64,000 bases of DNA from the NCBI GenBank assembly GCA_004352715.1, contig SCFE01000001.1, positions 172,620-236,619 on the forward strand. Reading direction: 5' to 3'. Numbering within the stretch: position 1 is the stretch's first letter; the number at the start of each line of letters is the position of its first letter. The stretch is from Hofstenia miamia (Eukaryota; Xenacoelomorpha; Acoela). Made by a program: the position numbers and the translations under genes. The notes beneath the pieces were generated by a model. The model worked only from the letters and a program-made list of their open reading frames with translations, was not told the origin of the DNA and made no database searches. Shown one piece after another: positions 22,577-36,023 of the stretch.

Positions 22577-23615
22577 ATTACTATTATTACTATAATAATT
22601 ATGGGTTTTGGGGCTTTAATGAACAGTTGAACTGTTTGTTGCATGTAACTTTATGGGGCATGAATTCTAATACATAGTAAATCATACAATTCCCCACTAC
22701 TAGGTAGTTAGATATGTATGAAAACGCATATATGGATTTCTTACATTGAAATTTTCGATATACTTGAGAAAATATTTCATTAGCACAAATTGAATTTAGT
22801 GAAAGCTAAAATATTTCGGTAAATGTGCGTATTAATTGATATAGAGGAGGTTAAATTTGTATTGGCAGTAAAATCACTGAGAAATTATTGCAGTTTCATT
22901 TGATTAGTGGAGAGGATTTTATAATACTAGTTGGATAGTCAAACGTGTCATTTGAAAATGTCTCACTGCGGTACATTCAGTAATAGCACAAGTACCACTA
23001 CTTCCAATATCCGCCACAACACTGCTTCTGGATTAAGCGAGAGCAGGAGAAGCAAACCTAGAAAAAAACCAGTAACTTTTGCAGCAGATACCGAAAATGT
23101 TGAAAATGAAGCTGATGAAGAGACATTGAAGAGAGAAGCCATTAAAAAAGAATATCTTGAAATTTATGAGGTTGGAAATCACTTCATGTTATTTATATCT
23201 TAAAATATAATAATTTTCACTACAAAAAATAATTAAGTAATTTATTTTTTGCGTAATATTGTCAAGCATTTAAATAGGGGATCGCATTACAATTTTTGAA
23301 GGCCTAAGAGTCCTTAATGTTCTCAAGCGTTGAATTTCTGAATAATTAGTTTCACTAAATAAATCCATATCTGTTATTCTGCATAGGTTTGATTTTTCCA
23401 TTACATCATTGTACACTAGTCGTTCATTCATTATAAATTTTATTGTTTTGTGAACCTTGCCAATATTTTTAGAATGTTGATTAGAAATCAACGTTTGAAT
23501 TTACATCTGTGGTAGAAATAAACTATGTTTTGACCATTCTTATAAAATATTAATGATATTGCTCTTCTCGTGACTTTTAAGTAATAACTTACAGAAAACT
23601 TTTGTTTTGTCTTCG

Positions 23616-23652
<37 letters not shown>

Positions 23653-24412
23653 GCATGTTATTTACAAAAAACTCAGTTGATATGATCGTTTTATTATTCG
23701 CCTATTGTATTGTTATTGATTGTAACTATTTTATATTTAGGATAGGAAGCTGCTTTAATGATTACTTAGCTTTTATTTGTTCAGCCGCTAGTGTCTCTGC
23801 ATCTTTGCGTATTATTTATATTACTAAACCACACATTGTTGAGTGTGAGCTATTAAGTCGAATTGTGACTGGTATTTATTATCACCAAGTAGTTAGGGTT
23901 AGGGTACACATAGTAAATATTGTCCTTGTGAGCATGAGCTGAGTTGCTGGAATATGAAATTTTCGGAGTTGCGGATGGACTCTCGGTGAATGGATACCGT
24001 TTAGGCCGGTTGTCCACGAACAACTGGAGTCTGTTGGAGCTACCTAAAAGGTAGTGGTTACTCGTTATACTCGTTTGAAACTCAATATAGTTCAAGAGTA
24101 AAATGTGTGACAGGAAACAGAGTTCAACTAGACAGACGTTACCCCACTATAGAGAAACTGTATGGCTTACCAAATATATACTCTTAAATGCATGCACATT
24201 TCAGACTGGATGATGGTTCTACAACACTTGGTAACATCAATTTTAATTTCTTTACTTAGTGAAATACTCATTAAATAAAAAGGTTTGGTACAAAGTATCT
24301 ATGTTTATCAACAATTCAAGTCAATCCGTTTTGAATAATCCCTTGATATGCACATTAAATCAGCATCTAAGGAAAATATTAATAAGAAATATCTCATCAA
24401 TGAATTACAGCA
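22577..24412. other. Unassigned DNA with one candidate exon and a (TA)n array
   Basis: AT-rich. Contains the candidate coding stretch at 22958-23170 (listed separately), a TA array at 23616-23648, and a short interstitial GTTAGGGTTAGGGT string near 23893. Nothing else is recognisable. Confidence 0.5.
22958..23170 (+). CDS. Candidate exon: hydrophilic N-terminal segment, unknown protein
   Basis: An open frame from ATG at 22958 (an earlier in-frame ATG lies at 22931) encodes a Ser/Thr-rich start, a basic patch 'SRRSKPRKKP' and an acidic-basic amphipathic tail 'ADEETLKREAIKKEYLEIYE'. Its composition looks more protein-like than neighbouring random ORFs. A weak donor (GAG|GTTGGA) would end it in phase 0, and the first identified exon of the DPP-like gene starts in phase 0 with a cytoplasmic segment. 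It could therefore be that gene's first exon, about 19 kb upstream, but the donor is poor and the link is speculative. It may equally be a chance ORF. Confidence 0.3.
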
Positions 24413-25380
24413 ATGACTAAGACGAAGGAATTCAGTAAAGATTTAAGGGAAAAAGCCATTACTGCCTTAAAAGAATGGATGAACGTACACAGCAATTTCA
24501 AATGTTTTGATATCCCAAGTATAATAAGATAGAACAGAGACTATGAAACTGTTGACAATCTAGGGGAAGAAAATCCAAGTTATCGCCAACCCAGAAAAGA
24601 AAAGTTATTCGCGAAGTGAAGAAGAATCTCCAGGTAACACGTAAGGACATTTTGACTGATTTATCGCAATTTGGAGTCAGTATATCGACGAGCACACTTC
24701 ACGGAACTTTGCATGATGCAGAATTACGGGGATGTCGTCCAAGAAAGACCTATTACTTTATGCAAAAAAACTTCAGAGCCCGAAAAAACTTTGCCAAACT
24801 TCATTTAGACAAGCATGATACATTTTGGAATACTGTCCTGCGGTTAGACTAGACGAAACTCCAACTTTTTCCTAACAGAGATGTGACTTTTGTTTGGAGA
24901 AAATAGGCGAGGCTTTCAATCTCATAAATATTATATCAACTAGGAAGCATAGCGGTGGAATATAGGGATGTTTTGATGTCCTGGTAATCACATCGAAGTT
25001 GTAGGGATCATGAAAAAGGAGGATTATCGAACTAATTTGGAAAAATAATATCTAGTTTCAGGAAGGAACCTTAAACTTGAATGGACAGTTCACCAAGACA
25101 AAGATCCGAAATATACGTTCAAAATTCTCAAGAATAAATTAGGAAGCAATAAAGTCAATGTTTTGGAGTGGCCAGCGTAAAGTCCGCAATTAACTCCAAT
25201 AGAAAATTAATGGAAAAGGCTGAAAAAAGAGTCAATGATCAAAAACCAACCAATTTGTACTGGGGAAATTCTCTAAAGTGGTCAAATCTTCCCGTCGATA
25301 AGTGCAAGAATCTGATATTCAATTATCGTAAAAGATTGAAAGCTTTTTTCTACCGAAAAGGACATGGAATTGACTGCTAA
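24413..25380 (+). pseudogene. Tc1-like transposase relic
   Basis: Starts MTKTKEFSKDLREKAI, the N-terminal signature of the common Tc1 subgroup (consensus 'K.KELSKDLR..I'). Continues with 'RKEKVIREVKKNLQVTRKDI', 'QFGVSISTSTLHGTLHDAEL', 'KNFRARKNFAKLHLDKHDTF' and, near the end, 'WPA.SPQLTPIEN.WKRL' and 'YRKRLKAFFYRKGHGID', matching the usual Tc1 C-terminus. Its length (about 320 codons) is that of a full transposase. Many stops and frameshifts break it. A right terminus resembling GGGGCGAATACTTTCGGG occurs near 25568-25585, but I could not find a matching left end. Confidence 0.88.
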
Positions 25381-26023
25381 TCTTAGGGAAGCAATAATAT
25401 TGAACCATATGGAATGCTTAATTATGTTATTTTCATGTTAATATATAGAATGCTTTTGTTTAAACTTTCATATAACATTGCTTTAATGCCTTTGACATTC
25501 CATTTAAAAATTATTAATTTTTTACTTATATTATCAAAATTATTTATAAAAATTAAATTTTTCATAAGGGGCGAATACTTTCGGGCTTAACTCTTCGTTA
25601 CTATTTATTTCTTAAATGAATTTAAGTGTTATAATAATTTCGGTGGCATGCTTACTTTGTTATTAATATAGGTATCTAGATTATTCAAGATTTCCATCTT
25701 GATGTTTGCTCTTCATTTAAATCATTACAGTGTTTCAATATTTGTTTCTGATTTATTTATTTTTGAAAGCAAAAATATTTTAATCACATAAGATGAAATT
25801 TCCTTTTGAATGCCTGTTAGAGTTATGGAATAAATGTTTATTACTGTATAATAACATTAATCAAAAACAGCCATCAACATGCAAGTCTTCACTATTTTAT
25901 ATACCTAAGCCTCTTAAATACCCTTAAAAAACTAACTAGAAGTGAAAAAATTTGCAAATGCAAACTGACAAAAACAATATGTGATAGTCAAAAATACGCT
26001 ACGATATTCAGAAGGTGTGGATG

Positions 26024-26058
<35 letters not shown>

Positions 26059-29000
26059 TGCCATTGAGAATTTTCAAATTTTGCTTTATATTTAGAGCGC
26101 TAGTCATCTATTGGTGTGAAGAAAGTAGGTTGTTTAATAAGCCTATATTTCTTATGTCTAGACATTCTAAATAATGCATGCACAAAAAAATTTTGAACAA
26201 ATCTGATAAAAAACTATTTTCTATATTACGCTTAAAATTCTCTCTAAATACATAGTTCTTAATTTGTATATATATATATAAGCGAAATTAATGTGCTTAA
26301 TAGCATTTAAATTTAGAATGCAAAGCGATTATTTGATGATTGCTTCTAATTTCAATTCAATTGAAACTGCGAAATAGTTCATTGGAGCATACTAAATCTA
26401 AAAGATTTTCTACCAGCTGTGATATTAATGAATACTCTTTTCAAGCTGTTTAAAGAAGCGCAAGTGCTTTGTCTGTATCGAATTTCGAGTAGATGTAATG
26501 TATATAATTAGATATATTGCCTTTAAATAATTGAGTTCTCTCCGGACTTTGATTGAGCACCATGCCATACTTCCATACATATTAAATGAAATCCTACATT
26601 TTTAAAAAAATTGAATTCAGTACATATTGATCAAAGAAAGAACGGGTGTGCACAATTATGTCAATGACGGCTCTCAGATATTTTCCAAACCAATTTAGAG
26701 CTTAGACTAAAGAAATTTAATGCTGAAATTGTTATAGTAACTCTTGAAGAATCAAATTACCATACGAAATCAGTAGTCTACAATTATTGCCTATTGTTAA
26801 GTTTATAGTTTAAATTGATATTGAATGAACAGTGTTGAAAATTTTACAACCTGCCGATTAGATTTTAATTAAACCGACCTACTAGTTGGGTTTGGTCGGT
26901 AAAAATCTGAAGATTCAGTCGATTCGAAATGCATTTTAACTGCTTACAACTATGGAATAAATTTTCTGCATATAGAGGTACCGCAAAAATTCTTAGAACT
27001 CTAAGTATTTTGCGAAATTTTTTAGTTTTTCAAAAAAAAACATTAAAAATTGTTTAAAGTCATGTATTCTCATGAAATGTTTGTCTAACTAATCATGAAG
27101 ACTGAGTTTGATATCAAAAAACTTAAGTAATAGCTGTTGGGTATAAAATCATGGTCAACATACACCAAAGAAAGAAGTAGTTTTAAAGAAATTTAGAGGA
27201 TTTTCATTGAAATAAAAATTCGTAAAATGTCAATGTGCTTTATTAACATCCATTCTTCTGGCCATGATCTCCACCAGTCTAGTATGCTTCACAGTTCATA
27301 TTTTTTCCATTTCGAGAAGGTGAGGGCATCCCGAACTTGATGGCTGCAAGAGGCCAATCAATAACTCCGGCAGTTTTTTTTCAAAGTTTTGTCTGTGTTG
27401 TTAGGCTCAGTAGATAACAATGGGAGGTTGGCGGGAAACTTTTGAAACAACCTTTTTGCATAATGTTGACAAATTATTAAAAAGTACCTTTTCGTATTCA
27501 TGTAGATTCCAATCTTAGTAGATAACAAAAGTCCAATCGGAGCTTGCACATCTTACTGACAGTGAGAGGCTGAAATACAGTTAGCACTAACACATACCAC
27601 ATTTTGTTAAGAGTAAATCAAATTTCATCTCTGTTCTGTATGTATACTAGAAGCAAAGAAAGTCGACATATTTTGAAAATATTTGCTGTTTTCAAAAATA
27701 TTGTTGTTGCAAATTATATGATGAATATTTTCAAGTTTTGCTTTGAAATGCTAAAAGTTTACTTCAAAATACATGAATTCACAATATCTATATTCAGATA
27801 CTGATTTTCTATATGCAATGCTTGATTAGATATACGGTATCATTTGAATAAATAATTATATTTGAAACTCATTTCTTTAATGATTGCAAATATTTGCAAC
27901 TGTTAGTGTTAATGATTTTTAGCTAGATACCTTTATAAAATATTGGCTTAAGGTATTAATCACATTTTCCTGGTTGTTCCTAATGGTAAACTCAGTAAAA
28001 TTTCTTGTTTGCAGGCTTTGTAAATGAAAATTAAATTTATGCTTGAGCATTCCAGTATTTATTATGGTTTTAGATATTCATAATTAATTGAATAATACCT
28101 TTCAGAATTTCATACAAGTTTTTATTAGATTTTGAACTTGTGCAAATATTTTCCAAGGTTATGAATATAATTTAATTAATATTATATATATATATATATT
28201 TTTGGAAAAGAAAACATTTGCAATTTTCAGCCAAGTAAATCGAAATTATTATAAACTTCAAAAATAATTCCTAAAAACAATATTTTCATCGACAATTAGG
28301 ACGACAGCAGACATATGAGTTAAAATTTTTTTATCTTCAAATGATTTTAAGAAACTCAGATGTTGTTAATATTGGTGCTAACAAAAGATATCCAAGCCCC
28401 GTGTAACAAAATTTTAATGGAATTCTATTGAACATAGGATTGCGGCAAAGTATTGTATTCTACACAAATCATCAATGGAAATTCTGTTTTGCCTCGAGCT
28501 TATTCAGAATGTTAGTATACTTAACTAAACATGTTTACGTAAATTTTAACTAATACTATTAACACATAAACAGTTTACCACAGTTATGCTTACTTTTTAA
28601 ATACGAAATAGTTTGACTACTGATTATACAAACAGCCCTTCTTTATATCACATTCTTGTATGAATTTCAAAGCAAGATTGTCAAGCATGATTTTCCTCAT
28701 ATTTTTATTATGATTTCTATCATTTACTTATGAAAATACAATACGAATACTACATATCTTTACATATATATATATATATATTAGATTGCTCGGTTTTTGA
28801 AAAATTATCTCAAATTTTCTGTCTCCTGAAACTTACAGGTGAGGTTAGGTATGCTGATTACAAAAATATCAAATTTATTGTTTTAGTATTATCTTTCCTT
28901 TCGCGCACAACCATTCACGGGGCTGGGCAAGGGATAATTCATTTATCACAAAAGACACTAAAGACACTGCAATAATCTAATTACTTCGATCGAATTTGCC

Positions 29001-29630
29001 TTCAACTTAGCATATATATATATATATATATGTATAAATCAGACTGTTTTCTACCCTATGTTCTAATTGACACATTATTTAAAGGTTTTATAAGATAGTT
29101 TTGTTTAGAGCAACTAACTCCCAGTATGAAATCAAATAAAGTCATTAAAATAACTTAATTCCCTAGTGTTACATTTAAAGTATTAATTTTATTGAAATTT
29201 TGAACTATTAAGATATCAGGTGCAACGATAGATCTATTTATACGCATAGTTACACTTATGGAATTTACCAGATGATTAGTTGAAGTTCGTGGCCTGTACA
29301 CATGGTGAGTTCTTCTATAAATTGATATTAAGGTGGATATTTCGAAGCCATTTAAAAATATTCCCTATTCTAGCGCACTAATGCCATATTCAATGGGACA
29401 CCTATAATGAAACTATCGTTAAATAATGCATATGATCTTTTAATAAATCAGAAACCTTTTTCCGATTTCAAATTTGTGTGATGCATAGAGAGACTTTTTA
29501 TCTATGTATTTATAATAGTTGAACCAATATTATGATTGAGATATTAAAGGAAATTTATTAAGAAGTAATTAAAATGAATTAAATATACAATTTATACTTC
29601 GTCTGCATAACATTTAATAAATATTGATAG
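25381..29630. other. Noncoding stretch with (TA)n arrays
   Basis: TA arrays at about 26029-26055, 26267-26280, 28182-28198, 28764-28780 and 29013-29032. The stretch 27230-27560 is richer in GC than its surroundings and has transposon-like character on the minus strand, but I cannot assign it. No host exon is recognised. Confidence 0.5.
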
Positions 29631-29935
29631 CAGGAGCGTATCTAGGGGGGTCGTTGGGTGCGAACGACCCCCCTTTTTAGATGACCTGCCCTTTTTGGAA
29701 TTAAAGTTGTGTATTATATATGGTAAACAAGTATGGTAAACCATAGCTGTTATTCCACGTACGTGGTGTTATAAAATTTTCATATTTTATATTATATGCA
29801 TTACATTACTGAACCATGATTGGTAATATACACATCACTAGAAAAATAAATTTTTCATTTTTGTAAAAAAAGAATAGAAATGCCCTTTTCAGAAAAATCC
29901 GACCCCCCTTATAAATTGCTAGGTACACGCGCCTG
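29631..29935. mobile_element. MITE with CAGG(A/C)GCG inverted ends, hAT-like
   Basis: 305 bp. The left end starts CAGGAGCGTATCTAGGGGGG; the right end, read in reverse, starts CAGGCGCGTGTACCTAG, and GGGGGGTC/GACCCCCC strings follow internally on both sides. GATAG flanks both ends directly. This end sequence is common among hAT-type non-autonomous elements of animals, although their target duplication is usually 8 bp, not 5. No coding sequence. Confidence 0.75.
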
Positions 29936-32460
29936 GATAGCTATGTAATCTGACAATTACATGTAACATAAATCCCCTGATCGTTTCTTAGTAGCATTGC
30001 TATATGCAATAATCACATAGAAAATATTATACTTTACTTTCAAAATTGTTCAATTTCAGAAAGAATTTCATGGTAAATTTTCTTTCAAAATGGATTTGCA
30101 ACTAAAATGTAAATCTATATCCTTATTTAAAAAAAGTTTAAATATCTATACCATGTACTTCAGAAATGTACCGAATAAGATAATCACGGCTTGCTAAAGA
30201 CGTTCATTCCATACTAAATTGAAAGATTTTCTTTCAATACATCCCTGTATATAATAAACAGATCACTCATACTATTGTATGTCTCAAAAGTTCTGTAGAA
30301 TATAGAGATAATGTAATTAGACAACACCACTTTCACAAATAATTACTGAGGTAACGGCGTTGCAGCCGGGTCACCTAGCCAGGGATTTGTTGGTGGCTTA
30401 GCAGTGTCCCATGATTAGCTTTTCTTGAAGGCTTCCCGGTTGTAATGTATCACGGGGTTATATTTATACTGTCTCTTATACACATCTCAATAAAGTCAGG
30501 CTTAAATAGTTTTATTGGTTTTAGAAATATTTTTATGTTGAATTTCGTTTTTTCTCTAATAGGGCATGTGAATTCACTTGCTTTATTTCGAATTCGAATC
30601 CGAATATTAAGGCAATGTATGTGTAAATGCGAATTCGACGTGCAATCCAATCCAAAGTATAAATTCTATTGCAGAAACATCTGTTGTTAATAGTTGCTGT
30701 AAGAAACGAGTTTGACACATGAAAAAACTTTAGCTGTTTATTCTACAGTAGATGAATTCAACTAAGACACTTGATGTGCGCATTTCACACAAAATGTTGA
30801 ATCCTGGAATTATTTTTTTATAATAATTTTAGTGGAACATTTCAGAATTTTCTAGATCCACGACTGTACTGTTTCATGATTCGAATTAGAATCCAACATA
30901 GATTTGGATTCGGATTTCATTTTAATTCCTTATTTGTATTTTGTTAACATTAAGTTTTCGAAATTGGCGTAAAATTATTAAATTTAATGAATTCGAGATG
31001 AAGCATTCTAATGTTAAAGAAGACCAGCGTGATTTGTTCTTTATATCAATGTCTATACAAATACTCTGAGCGAAACCCTGCTAGCAACGTTCTAGTTTCG
31101 AAAAAGAGGGTGCTAAATTCACCTAATGTTGACCAAAAGGCGAAATATTTTTACAGAGTATTGTGTTGACCTATAGATTTCGGAGGTCTTCCTTGATTCC
31201 TTGGGACACAAATTCAGCTATATTTGTTTATAATGCTGTGAACTCATGTCAGTGGCAACAATAACTGATTTGAAATTTTTTATTGAGAGATGCTGATAAT
31301 TTCTTTGTGTTTACACCCATTTTTCCTAGTACAATTTTAAACTAAATTCGAAGTACATGTAAACTTCACCAATGAAACGTGTTTAGTTCATATTTGAAAT
31401 CAACATTTAGGGTGTATTTACCAGTTATAAATATCAGAAATATTATTTTAAAAACAGCTTTTCTGGACATACATTTTCCAATAAGCATTCTTATCGTAGG
31501 CGTGCAACTCCCTTAGGTTATACAAAGCAGCCTAAATTTAAACTACTGAATTAACTGAAATATACATTGTAAATAGAATTTACACTTATTCATTGTAAGC
31601 TTATAAATCCAAATTAGTACAATTTCAACCTACAAAAACAACTGCCTTAGCATAATATTGAGATTTGACAATTCTTATAAAATTAGTTCTTCACAATTTT
31701 TTATAATACAAAAGGCATTCCTTAATCACTTAAATTCTCTTTAATATTATTGATAATATAATGGATTTTATTAAAGACAACTCTTTACAAAACATCTGGT
31801 AAATGTTTACTTTCATCTCATAAACCAATTGATTTCCTTTCCAAAGAAATATATTTGTTATTTTTAAGAATGAATCTATGGGAATATTGTACCTGTGGGA
31901 CACCACCAAAATTTAGGCTGAATTCTATTACACATTTCAACCAATTTGTCTGAATACCTTATTAATAAAACTTGGCATATATAATTCTATTCAAATGTTT
32001 ATTGAAATTCATATTCCCGTAGATGCCACATGGGTACAATTAATACGATTTATTGTAAAGGAAAAGTATGTCTGTATCATAATTTTTATAATTTTTAGAT
32101 AAATTCAGTTGAGACAATAACTTTATTTTATGGTTCACGGAAAGTTTATATCGAGTTATACTAAGTTTTGTACGTTTTGAAATTGGAGATTTATTGCAAA
32201 GACAAGTAACACACTTCACTTTAGAAACTAAGCAAATTCCAATATATAAATGCATAATATTAATAATAAACGCATTATTTCCCATAGCAATGATAAAGGG
32301 AAAGCATCAACATAACAAAAACCAAATAATTATTACTGTAGGCTTGGAAATTGGTTAGTTGCTAAGTAATAATAAAATTTGAAGAAAATGTTTAACCAAT
32401 GTAGTGAATGTCATATTGCTTGAATATACAGCTAACATTAGTGACGGGGATTCATGCTTT
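29936..32460. other. Noncoding stretch, no gene recognised
   Basis: AT-rich DNA. Around 30575-30640 and 30870-30930 there are repeated GAATTCGAATCCGAAT-like strings. An adapter remnant lies at 30469-30487 (listed separately). No exon or RNA gene is supported. Confidence 0.5.
30469..30487. other. Tn5/Nextera mosaic-end sequence (assembly artefact)
   Basis: CTGTCTCTTATACACATCT is exactly the 19-bp hyperactive Tn5 mosaic end used in Nextera libraries. A chance match of 19 bases is very unlikely. Translations through it give the familiar contaminant string LSLIHI. The sequences on its two sides may therefore not be contiguous in the real genome. Confidence 0.97.
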
Positions 32461-32981
32461 AGTGAAGGGATGAGTGCGGTGCGGTAATACCGCGGAATGC
32501 CTGTGTACTGAAGTAGCGATTTACACAATTGCGGTGGTTAACGGTAGAACTTAAACAAATTTCGGTGGATGAAAGTTATACGTGTTTTGTCTTAGGATCT
32601 AAAATCTCTAAGTATTTCTCAAAAAACTGTTTCCGAAGCAAAACTAAGTGGTTTCACATACAAAATATTAAAAGTAATTTTTATATATTTCATGGAAAAT
32701 TTGTTACTATCCTAATAATATTGAACGAATTGACAAACTAGCTAAGAAATCGTCTTTAAGATTTTCTACGAATGATCCAAAACCCTAGAAAACAATTCAG
32801 AAATATTCTGTTATTTCCTACGAAAATAAAAATGGGCATTGTTGCGGTATACGGCGGTAAAATTGCATTTATTGCGATGGTTTGCGGTAAAAAATGGACA
32901 TTGCGGTGGTTGGCGGTGAAGCTTTTTCTTTGCGGTGGAAATAATTTTACAAAACCTGTAGCGCACTCATTTCTACTTCAG
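32461..32981. mobile_element. hAT-like MITE rich in GCGGT subterminal repeats
   Basis: The left end contains TGAAGGGATGAGTGCGGTGC and the right end, read in reverse, TGAAGTAGAAATGAGTGCGC, an imperfect inverted pair. Between them the motif GCGGT recurs at both sides (about 32476-32492, 32531, 32842-32855, 32883, 32901-32917, 32931). Clustered short subterminal motifs are transposase-binding sites in hAT elements. No transposase is encoded. I could not identify a clean 8-bp target duplication. Confidence 0.55.
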
Positions 32982-35900
32982 GTCTCCCTTTAGTATATTT
33001 TTCATTAGTTGATATGACGCAGCCATGCCGATAATACTTAAAATGAAGTTCTAGATAAATACAGAGTATTCTTCTTGCATACAAACGTAAATGAGGAAGT
33101 GCGGAAGTATGACATCTTCATATAGTTTTTCTGGGTGCTTTCCAAACACAGCTTGCGGTTGTTAATATCTTCCAGATAAATCACTTTCTTTTCCACATTG
33201 TGCCAATAATCAATTATTACAATTTTATTCGTTTTCTTCGCTTTACTGTTACTTAATAAAAAATTCATATAGTTAATGATGATAGTACTGCAGGAATCTT
33301 TTAAAAACACAAATTTACATGTTGTGGGATAAAATCTAGCAAGCAAATCGTAAAAATACGTTTCAATTACATGTAATTCCACTGCAAACATGAATTTTCC
33401 AAATTGCCTTTAGAAATGATGTTAATTCAATTTATATATATATTATATATTTATTTATTTATTCTCTTAAGACCTGCAATAATAAAATAATTTTGATCAA
33501 TAAATCGATCGCTATTAATGGTACGCTGCTATGATATACCATTAGCTTACTATTGTCATCTTGTAGTCTTACATTATAATCGGATGTTTTGTAATGTTTC
33601 TCAAAATACGCTTACAACATTTTTTGACTATCTAGATCAAGCATTCATAGAAATATTGCTACTTTTTTCTTCAAATAATTTAGATCGCTTATGCTATCTA
33701 CTTTGAATATATAGTTGCCTATAGCTCATATCGTAGCTCTTAATAATTATTTTGATGACTCTTTCAATTGTTCTATTTCAACTTCCTTTATTAGGTTTTT
33801 ATATTTTTTAAAGTTAATAAATTTAGTGTTATAATATTTATAAGTTCAGCATTGTCAGTACACTATTTCTTTGCCATAGCAATAATTCTGCTTCAATTAA
33901 TAGCGTCATCAACAAATTTTTCCTTGGTTTCAATTGTTTAGCAAAATCTTAATAAATAAAACGTACAAATTTGGTTCTAATATATAGTAGTACAGCTTGA
34001 TGCAATTCCATATGATATTCTTATCTTCTGTTTCTTATTGGCTAAAATCCTATCAATATATTACTATCTACTTTACTTTTAGTTCTTGTAGCTTATTAAT
34101 CAAAAATCATAACGTTTTGATTAACATAACTAAAGTCTTTCGAAAATCAAATAAAGGCCTTGGTTGGAGTGCTCTTTTCTCAACCATATATATGGTATGT
34201 AATGTTATTCTATCTGAAGGGATCATCTAAATTCAATTCGTGGATATTAAGAATTATTTTGAAGCGACTTATTCTGTTAGTTTGTTTGCAAAACTATTAA
34301 TACACGAGTTTAATTAGAGTATTCCCAAAAGAAAAATAATATTTCATTATGATTCAAATATACACTTCTTGGTTGCCTGATGTACCTCTTTACTGTGTTT
34401 CTAGGAGAGAGAAATTTGGTAATATTTTCATTCTGACGTATTTTATCATTCTTTTTACTTAAGGGCTTCACCACAGTATAGCATCGCCAAAGCAATAGAA
34501 ACGACGTAGTGGATATGATCTATTAGTGGCTATATAATTACAAATGGGAATTTTTAACATTGATTAACGAAGTTGATATAAGAAACAAGAAATGATTCCA
34601 GGCTATTCAAGTAATTTTGATCCAGTGTAATTTTTTATAATATTTTATAAGTTTTAGATTTGACTCCTTTACAACAAACTTTTTTGGGTATTCTTTAAGA
34701 GACGTTTGACGAAAAGAATACTTTATCTATTATGTTTTCCTTGTGAATATATTATAGATTTGCTTGATTTTATATTCTCTCCAGAGATTTTGTTGTCAAC
34801 GTATTAAAGTCTCCCTCAATTATTATACGGAAATTGGATAATTATTTTCAAAATCATCTAATGCAAATATGAAATAATCCTACTGTAGATGATAAACAGC
34901 ACCAATAACAAAATCACTAATGTCTCTATGAAATTGATTTGATGTCAACTTAATCCATAATATCATCCAAACCCAATTTTTCAGTAATCCTGCAGGAGAG
35001 GGATATATTTCCCACATAAATTTGCACCCCATTTGCTGATTTTTTAATACTATTTACTCTGTCTCTTCTTTCAGCATTCATCAATATTTATTTTTCTCCA
35101 ATTTTCATAGCTCTATTTTGTAGTAATCGATTTTATTCTTTAGTGATTTCTCATTGCCTAAAAAACGCTGGGCCACAATTTCTGATTAACTAATCAACTG
35201 AAAACTGAGACCTAAATAAGTAAGCCGCTCTTAAATAATAAGTTCTTACAATTTAAGTGGATGCAACACATTTCTTAAAGATCAAATTCAAACCGATTTT
35301 CGGAAATTGATTTTTCAATAATTCTGAGTTTTACGAAAGCACTTAGTGGAAATATATTGAAATTTGGAAGATAATAAAATTCGTGTTCAGGCATTAGCCA
35401 TTGTGCAACAGCTTTTCAATTCACTGATAGTTCTTTTTTTCGAATCTGTGGAATGCCTGAGAACATTTAGCTCATAATCAAAATCATACTTCGATTTTTC
35501 ATGATTAGAAAAGGAAAGGAATGTATTCCTCACTAACGAAATTGATCACCAATAAGAAATATCAAACGATTCTTCAGAATGTACTGATTTTAAATTAAAT
35601 GATCTTTGTAAATCTGATAAATTTTCCATATAATGATTCTATTTTTGAATTACATTGTGTTGATGATTTTTTCCTAAATCTTTAGATACTGTTCTATCCA
35701 AGTTTCGGACATCATTTTTAATATCAGTTAGGGTTGTAGAATAATTGCTGTCTATTCATCTTCAAGTCCAAATTGACAGAAACCAAAACCAAATAGGCAA
35801 AAACAATATCAAATTACACATACAAAAAACCAAATTGCATAATTTTTAAATATTTTATTAATATGTCATATCATCTTTGTTCAATACTGAGGGAATTAAA

Positions 35901-36023
35901 GATTGGAAATTTGTAATTACATTGTATAGTTAGAAAGACTAGGCATTATATTTCAGTAAATGAATTACTGATAATTTCTTCTAATTTCGCAGATGAGATT
36001 TTTCACAAGACATACTTTCCTGA
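32982..36023. other. Noncoding stretch, no gene recognised
   Basis: AT-rich DNA with random ORFs up to 117 codons (33038-33391, minus) that show no domain, membrane or family features. The 3' flank of the transposase relic at 36024 lies at its end. Confidence 0.5.

Noticed and set aside
30445-30690. 81-codon ORF as a gene
   Set aside because: It crosses the Nextera mosaic end and begins with adapter-derived residues.
33038-33391. 117-codon minus-strand ORF as a gene
   Set aside because: No domain, signal or membrane pattern, no supporting splice context, and a length within chance expectation over 64 kb of six frames.
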